From the NCBI RefSeq assembly GCF_001005305.1, contig NZ_LBMH01000017.1, forward strand, positions 1 through 56,842: a stretch of DNA of 56,842 nt, in the 5' to 3' direction. Source of the DNA: Kordia zhangzhouensis (GTDB lineage Bacteria; Bacteroidota; Bacteroidia; Flavobacteriales; Flavobacteriaceae). A program made the translations under genes and the position numbers. Below are positions 52,375 through 56,842 of the stretch, in pieces; position 1 is the first letter of the stretch; the number at the start of each line of letters is the position of its first letter. The notes beneath the pieces were generated by a model. That model searched no databases and was not told the DNA's origin. It saw only the letters and a list, made by a program, of their open reading frames with translations.

Positions 52375-53067
52375 ATGATTTTATATGAGGATGCATATAT
52401 TCTAGCGCTATACAAACCCAATAATATGTTGGTTCATCATTCGTATATGGCAAAAAATCAAGCCGAAGAAATGACGCTTTTGGAGTCGTTTCAACAGAAA
52501 TATCAAAGAAAAGTGTTCCCGCTACATCGTTTAGATCGAAAAACTTCTGGATTGGTTCTTTGTGCAAAAGATACAACATACGTCGCAACTTTTCAGCAAT
52601 TATTTACTTCTAGTACGATTGAAAAAGTATACTACGGATTGGTTCGTGGTTTTACTCCAAAGCAAGGTGAAATCAATTCTCCTGTAAAAGGTCGTGATGC
52701 GAATGTATATAAAGAAGCATTTACTTTTTACAAAACTTTACAATGTGTAAGTTTGTCTATTCCAGTTCCTCCGTATGAGACATCAAGATATAGTTTGATT
52801 GCAATGATTCCTAAAACAGGGCGTATGCATCAATTGCGAATTCACATGAATAAAATTAATCATCCATTAATTGGTGATCCAAAGTATGGAGATCGTTTTC
52901 ATAATCGTATGTTTCAAACCAATTTTGAAATTGATACACTTTTTTTACATGCTGCATCTTTGGTTTTTACACATCCGTATTCTCAGAAACAAATTGAAAT
53001 TAAATGTCCTTTTCCACAACATTGGCAGGATATTGCTAAAAAATTCAATTGGACTCTTCCATCATAA
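52375..53067 (+). CDS. RluA/TruC-type pseudouridine synthase
   Basis: The catalytic motif H-R-L-D-R-K-T-S-G-L (H51-L60, aspartate D54) is the RluA-family active site. Other blocks are Y-G-L-V-R-G near residue 87, G-R-M-H-Q-L-R-I-H-M near 146 and P-L-I-G-D-P-K-Y-G-D. At 230 residues without an S4 domain it most resembles TruC, which modifies tRNA U65, but an rRNA target is possible. A TATTTTTG box at 52363 lies 4 bases before the ATG at 52375, which would give a leaderless transcript. Confidence 0.88.
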   Translation: MILYEDAYILALYKPNNMLVHHSYMAKNQAEEMTLLESFQQKYQRKVFPLHRLDRKTSGLVLCAKDTTYVATFQQLFTSSTIEKVYYGLVRGFTPKQGEINSPVKGRDANVYKEAFTFYKTLQCVSLSIPVPPYETSRYSLIAMIPKTGRMHQLRIHMNKINHPLIGDPKYGDRFHNRMFQTNFEIDTLFLHAASLVFTHPYSQKQIEIKCPFPQHWQDIAKKFNWTLPS

Positions 53068-53083
53068 ATTAATTGAAAAGAAG

Positions 53084-53115
53084 TTGTATTAAAAGTATCG
53101 AAATGTATAGTTTTG
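53084..53115 (+). promoter_or_regulatory. Full promoter of the Ca2+/Na+ exchanger gene
   Basis: TTG at 53084-53086 and TAGTTTTG at 53108-53115 are 21 bases apart, which fits the Bacteroidota -33/-7 consensus spacing. The ATG at 53135 follows 19 bases later. Confidence 0.6.
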
Positions 53116-53134
53116 CTTCGCAAATATTTCAACT

Positions 53135-54271
53135 ATGGACATTATTGCTTCTTTAGGGCTTATTATCATTACTTGTATTATTATTTGGCGAGCTTGTGAT
53201 GGGTTTGAAATGGCTTCTGATTTTTTGGGTAGAAACTTAAAAGAAGGTATTAAAGGGGCTACAATTAATGCCATAGGAAGTAGTTTGCCTGAATTGTTTA
53301 CGACACTTTTTTTTCTGTTTGTACTAAATGATAAGGATGGATTGTCAGGCGGAATTGGTACAACTGCAGGAAGCGCTGTTTTTAATGCAATGATAATACC
53401 TGCGGTAGTGATTATGGCAGTAATTGGAAAAGGAATTGTTCGAGGAATTACTGTTTCTAAGAAAGTTATAAAACGTGATGGAATATCTTTGATTCTTTGC
53501 GAAATTGTGCTCATTTTACTTGTTACGGGTTCTGAGTTATATTGGTATCACGGTTTGGTATTAATGCTCTTATACGTAGTATATATTTCGTATATGTTGT
53601 TAAGTCAAGGGTCTGGCCATATTGACAATGATTTTGAAGAAAATGCAAATGGTGGCAACAGAGCGGTTGCATTTTTTAAAGGAGATCTTGCCACTACAGT
53701 TTTGGGCGACACTAAAATCAACGTATCAAAAGCTTGGTTGTTGATGTTTCTTTCTGTTTTTTTTATAGGTATTGCATGTTACTGGTTGGTGGAAGCTTGT
53801 GAATTGTTTGGAGAAGCTATTGGGATGCCTGTATATTTTGTTTCTGTAATTTTAGCATCTGCAGCCACGAGTGTTCCAGACACTATTATTTCGTGGAAAG
53901 ATGCTATGAAAGGAAATTATGATGATGCAGTAGCCAATGCTTTGGGCAGTAATATTTTTGACATCTGTTTTGCGCTTGGGTTGCCATTGTTTTTGTTTAC
54001 TTTAATCAATGGACCCGTTACCATGAGTCCCGAAACTGTAGAAAATATTGGACAATTACGTATTTTGCTTCTTATCATCACTGTGATTGCCTTTTTTGTG
54101 TATTGGATTCCTAAAACAATTAAAAAAGCTCACGGATATCTGCTCATTACACTTTACGGGCTTTTTGTTGTGTATATTGTTTTAAAAGGATTTGATACCA
54201 GTTTGCCTATTATTACTAATACTTCAGATGCATTATCTGCTATGGCAGATTTTTTTAGTCGTTTGTTTTAG
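53135..54271 (+). CDS. Ca2+:cation antiporter (CaCA/YrbG-like)
   Basis: This 378-residue protein has about ten membrane helices in two inverted repeats. Each repeat holds an alpha motif: G-S-S-L-P-E-L-F-T-T-L (about 49-59) with G-S-A-V-F-N nearby, and A-T-S-V-P-D-T-I-I-S (about 245-254) with A-L-G-S-N-I-F-D. The acidic residues E54 and D250 in these motifs are the expected ion ligands. It should exchange Ca2+ for Na+ or H+ at the inner membrane. It carries one acidic loop between the halves. The ExbD gene follows 69 bases downstream. Confidence 0.85.
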   Translation: MDIIASLGLIIITCIIIWRACDGFEMASDFLGRNLKEGIKGATINAIGSSLPELFTTLFFLFVLNDKDGLSGGIGTTAGSAVFNAMIIPAVVIMAVIGKGIVRGITVSKKVIKRDGISLILCEIVLILLVTGSELYWYHGLVLMLLYVVYISYMLLSQGSGHIDNDFEENANGGNRAVAFFKGDLATTVLGDTKINVSKAWLLMFLSVFFIGIACYWLVEACELFGEAIGMPVYFVSVILASAATSVPDTIISWKDAMKGNYDDAVANALGSNIFDICFALGLPLFLFTLINGPVTMSPETVENIGQLRILLLIITVIAFFVYWIPKTIKKAHGYLLITLYGLFVVYIVLKGFDTSLPIITNTSDALSAMADFFSRLF

Positions 54272-54340
54272 AAACTTTTCCCTTTAGTTTTCGGCATTAC
54301 TTTTGATGTTAACATTTTTTTAACATTAAAACCGATTATT

Positions 54341-54895
54341 ATGAAAATGTCAAGAATGACCACTTCTGGCGTAAATGCAGGCTCTATGGCAGATATAGCC
54401 TTCTTACTATTGATTTTTTTTCTTGTAACTACTACTTTTTCTGAAGATGAAGGAATACGGAGTTCCATGCCTAGTCCTTGCCCTCAAGGTGTGGATTGTA
54501 CCTCTGAAATACAAGGAAAAAATATTTTTACAATTCGTCTGAATCATAAAGATGAACTGATGGCAAACAACGAATTAATCTCTTTGAGTGAACTTCGTGA
54601 AAATATTAAAGCTTTTGTTGATAATAATGGAGATAACTCGTGTGCGTATTGCAATGGAACAAAACGTAAAAATTTATCCGACAATCCTCTTAAAGCTGTG
54701 ATAGCACTATATACGGATAGAGAAACTTCTTATAAAAGTTATATAAGTGTGCAAAATGAATTGGTAAGTGCATATTATGAATTGCGAAAGGAATTAAGTA
54801 ACCGAAAATTTCAAAAATCTGTAGAAAACTTAACAGAGCAAGAGTTGAAAATTTTAAAAGAATCCTACCCTTTACGCATTTCAGAAGCAAATTAA
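54341..54895 (+). CDS. ExbD/TolR-family protein
   Basis: This 184-residue protein has a short cytoplasmic N-terminus, one membrane helix (about residues 15-34) with the functional aspartate in S-M-A-D-I-A-F-L-L-L (D18), and a periplasmic domain with a serine/cysteine-containing loop. ExbD works with ExbB to couple the proton gradient to TonB. No ExbB or TonB gene is adjacent, so this is an orphan copy that must pair with partners elsewhere, or a specialised variant. A cysteine-rich segment C-P-Q-G-V-D-C follows the helix. Confidence 0.85.
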   Translation: MKMSRMTTSGVNAGSMADIAFLLLIFFLVTTTFSEDEGIRSSMPSPCPQGVDCTSEIQGKNIFTIRLNHKDELMANNELISLSELRENIKAFVDNNGDNSCAYCNGTKRKNLSDNPLKAVIALYTDRETSYKSYISVQNELVSAYYELRKELSNRKFQKSVENLTEQELKILKESYPLRISEAN

Positions 54896-54911
54896 GAATC
54901 GTGCAATCATA

Positions 54912-54947
54912 AAAAAACGACTCTTACCACGAGTCGTTTTTTATTTT
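54912..54947. terminator. Bidirectional terminator
   Basis: The 12-bp stem aaaaaacgactc with its complement at 54931-54942 has a 7-base loop with A and T runs on the outside. It serves the exbD gene and the convergent lipoprotein gene. Confidence 0.85.
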
Positions 54948-54957
54948 TTAAATAGCT

Positions 54958-55350
54958 TTATTGTTTTACATATTCATGGGTAAAACAGTCAATACAATCT
55001 TCAATCAATACTAAATTCGAACCCGTAATTTCGAAGATAAACTTAAATTCATTTTCTTGAATAATCATTTCATATAAATCATTGTAAATTATTGATATAC
55101 TTGTATTTATTAAATAATTAATTTGAGATTCTAGAGTTCCATTTCGGTATCTTTTAATTGAGTTTGCAGAAATTTCTATAATTCGAGTATCTCCTGTAGA
55201 TTGTGGTGTTTCCTCAATTCCTGCAATTCCTCCTGAACTACTTGTCCAAACCCACGTTCCTATTAATGCAGAATTATGTTGAGAATCATCGTCATTGGAA
55301 CAACTAAATAATGTACTTCCTATTATTAAAGCTACTAGTATTTTTTTCAT
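54958..55350 (-). CDS. Small lipocalin-like lipoprotein
   Basis: The signal peptide has the lipobox L-F-S-C (lipidated cysteine at residue 17) followed by S-N-D-D-D-S, typical of Bacteroidota surface lipoproteins. The mature part starts with L-I-G-T-W-V-W, the usual opening of lipocalin-like domains, and continues as about eight beta strands. Two cysteines near the end (I-E-D-C-I-D-C) may form a disulfide. The ligand is unknown. It is a single gene. Confidence 0.75.
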   Translation of the reverse strand: MKKILVALIIGSTLFSCSNDDDSQHNSALIGTWVWTSSSGGIAGIEETPQSTGDTRIIEISANSIKRYRNGTLESQINYLINTSISIIYNDLYEMIIQENEFKFIFEITGSNLVLIEDCIDCFTHEYVKQ

Positions 55351-55407
55351 TTTAAATTATGTTTACATATGAGATTCAAATATTTTGTAAACGTTGCGTG
55401 AATGAAT

Positions 55408-55444
55408 AAAAAAAGCTGTACCAATTATTGATACAGCTTTTTTT
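55408..55444 (-). terminator. Terminator of the T9SS-exported protein gene
   Basis: The 13-bp stem aaaaaaagctgta with its complement at 55432-55444 has an 11-base loop. It lies 19 bases beyond the minus-strand stop at 55463 and carries a T-run. Confidence 0.85.
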
Positions 55445-55462
55445 GAGAAACGAATATTTGTA

Positions 55463-56842
55463 TTACTTTTTGATAAACTTTTTAGTTAATGTGTGTTTTC
55501 CATCAAAAACTTCGATAAAGTACATCCCTGAGCGAAGTGTATCAACTCGAATTTGCGATTCTGTAGTCCCAGAATCAATCACTTGTCCATAGAGGTTTAG
55601 TATTCTATACGAATTGATAGTCCCTTGATTTAGTTTTACATTGAGTATTTGTCCTTTTACTGGGTTTGGATAAATAGTTAATTCATTCGTTGTAAATTCT
55701 TCTTCTGTTTCAAGAGTTGTAGTCGTTTTTGTTTGTTGAGCATCTTGACGAGCAGCAAGTAACGTAGTAAGTCGTGCATTATCAATTGCTACATCTGCTT
55801 GCCAAGTTCCTCCTGTTACTCGATTAAAGCGTAATTGTACACTTCCGCCAACATATTGAGAAATGTCAAGTGATACATTGAACCATTGATTTCCTTTATT
55901 ACCAGATTCACTCCATAAAGCAGACCATGAAAGTCCATTGTCATTACTAGCTTCCAAAGCAATAGTTCCCATATCATTTGATCCATACATGTGGTAGCTA
56001 AAACTAAAAGTTGCATTTAGTTCATTTGTTAAATCGTAACAAGGAGAATTGACAATTGCTTGTTTGTTTGGATATCCTGTTCCGTTTCCTGAAGCCTCTA
56101 CATACATGTAGTAACTACCATCGGTTGCAGCAGATGATCCTGTACTACTTGAAGGTGTTGCATTTGCATATACAGTCCAATCAATATCATCTTGTGTAGA
56201 TTGTGTCCAATCCGCTAGAGTATTTTCAAAACTTTGTGCATATGGATAATTGGTTATGCCTCCACTACATCCTTCAACGACAAATATTTCATCTGTAAGA
56301 CGGATATCATCAATAGCTACGTCTGCTCTCCAAGAACTTGCAGTTACGCGGTTAAATCGTAATTGGATTGTTCTTCCAGTGTACGAAGACAAATCGATGG
56401 TTGCTTTTTGCCATGCATTTCCTTGATTTCCTGACTGACTCCAAATGGCACTCCAATTCTCTCCATTATTTTCACTGATTTCAACAGTTAAAGTACCTAA
56501 ATCTGTTCCATACATATGATAGCTAAAGTTGAATGTAGCTTCTGTTAAAGCCGTTAAATCAAAACAAGGAGAAGTTATTATTGCTTGCTTATTTGGATAA
56601 CCTGTCCCATTTCCTGAGGCTTCTACATATAAGTAAAAACTTCCTTGTGCCGCATTGTCTGGTCCTGTTCCACTGGAAGGTGTTCCATTTGTATGTAAGG
56701 TCCAATCAATATCGTCTTGAGTTGATTGTGTCCATCCGCCTAAAGAGTTTTCAAAACCTTCTGCATAAGGAAATGTGTTGATTCCATTAACACAACCAGT
56801 AGATACTTCGCTCACAATAATAGTTCGCACTACCTCTACAGC
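55463..56842 (-). CDS. T9SS-secreted protein with repeated MAM-like domains (5' end beyond window)
   Basis: The frame stays open to the right edge of the window, so the N-terminus is missing. The visible 459 residues hold two copies of a MAM/concanavalin-like domain (about 56780-56280 and 56265-55755). Each contains F-E-N-(S/T)-L-x-x-W-T-Q-S-T-Q-D-D-I-D-W, V-E-A-S-G-N-G-T-G-Y-P-N-K-Q-A and V-A-I-D-(D/N). The last 75 residues are a type IX sorting domain (L-T-I-Y-P-N-P and G-M-Y-F-I-E-V). It is probably a secreted protease or adhesin whose catalytic part lies off the edge. A GTG at 56830 would be an internal codon, not the true start. Confidence 0.8.
   Translation of the reverse strand, partial: AVEVVRTIIVSEVSTGCVNGINTFPYAEGFENSLGGWTQSTQDDIDWTLHTNGTPSSGTGPDNAAQGSFYLYVEASGNGTGYPNKQAIITSPCFDLTALTEATFNFSYHMYGTDLGTLTVEISENNGENWSAIWSQSGNQGNAWQKATIDLSSYTGRTIQLRFNRVTASSWRADVAIDDIRLTDEIFVVEGCSGGITNYPYAQSFENTLADWTQSTQDDIDWTVYANATPSSSTGSSAATDGSYYMYVEASGNGTGYPNKQAIVNSPCYDLTNELNATFSFSYHMYGSNDMGTIALEASNDNGLSWSALWSESGNKGNQWFNVSLDISQYVGGSVQLRFNRVTGGTWQADVAIDNARLTTLLAARQDAQQTKTTTTLETEEEFTTNELTIYPNPVKGQILNVKLNQGTINSYRILNLYGQVIDSGTTESQIRVDTLRSGMYFIEVFDGKHTLTKKFIKK

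Noticed and set aside
53089-53514. Minus-strand 141-codon frame opposite the Ca2+ exchanger
   Set aside because: It is the antisense shadow of a conserved membrane protein gene and shows no domain.

Overview
The window reads as chromosome of a marine-type Flavobacteriaceae bacterium (phylum Bacteroidota); a Kordia-like genus is possible but not demonstrable from here. The signs are low G+C, start codons without Shine-Dalgarno sequences, TAnnTTTG promoter boxes of the Bacteroidota sigma factor, type IX secretion (T9SS) C-terminal sorting domains, SusC/FepA-like TonB receptors with a carboxypeptidase-regulatory-like N-domain, and families largely confined to flavobacteria (DUF6090, DUF6660, fused E1 alpha/beta dehydrogenase, hydrolase-OsmC fusion). 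No rRNA, tRNA, CRISPR array or intact insertion sequence was seen.

Layout. 1-5.6 kb: small membrane protein, TruA-like pseudouridine synthase, a secreted vanadium-haloperoxidase/PAP2-like protein, a Bcr/CflA efflux pump and a DUF6090 protein. 5.6-8.9 kb: an AT-rich insert with one large SF2 helicase fused to a PD-(D/E)XK nuclease, bracketed by two copies of an AT-rich near-palindrome. 8.9-22.7 kb: sensor kinase, DMT transporter, receptor-L lipoprotein, EEP-fold hydrolase, site-2-protease-like TPR protein, M23/LysM peptidase, then a membrane LytTR regulator next to a DUF2306-serine hydrolase-TPR fusion, with a phased direct-repeat array between them that looks like the LytTR operator; then E1 dehydrogenase and a 2OG-Fe(II) oxygenase. 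22.8-25.9 kb: a tight four-gene operon (eIF1/SUI1-like factor, DUF1835, nucleoside phosphorylase, cytosolic solute-binding-fold protein). 26-31.7 kb: tiny lipoprotein with a foldable leader, uracil-DNA glycosylase, a two-gene secreted/membrane pair, and MutS2.

31.7-36.9 kb is the most unusual region. It opens with a degenerate array of about 21/43-bp repeats (one more copy lies at the left edge of the window), followed by a very AT-rich, overlapping three-gene operon: a nucleotidyltransferase-fold protein, an unrecognised membrane-anchored protein and a radical SAM protein with extra C-terminal cysteines. Next comes a DUF4041/GIY-YIG membrane nuclease of the SNIPE anti-phage type. I read this as a defence or accessory island between mutS2 and housekeeping genes, and the three-gene operon as the best candidate for an undescribed system.

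36.9-56.8 kb is mainly core and surface functions: two coupled GNATs, DCC thioredoxin-like protein, head-GIN protein, TonB receptor with its DUF6660 partner, class III nucleotide cyclase, acyl-CoA thioesterase, DUF72, DUF2461, a hydrolase-OsmC fusion coupled to SelO, a pseudouridine synthase, a Ca2+/Na+ exchanger, an orphan ExbD and, running off the right edge, a T9SS-secreted protein with duplicated MAM-like domains.
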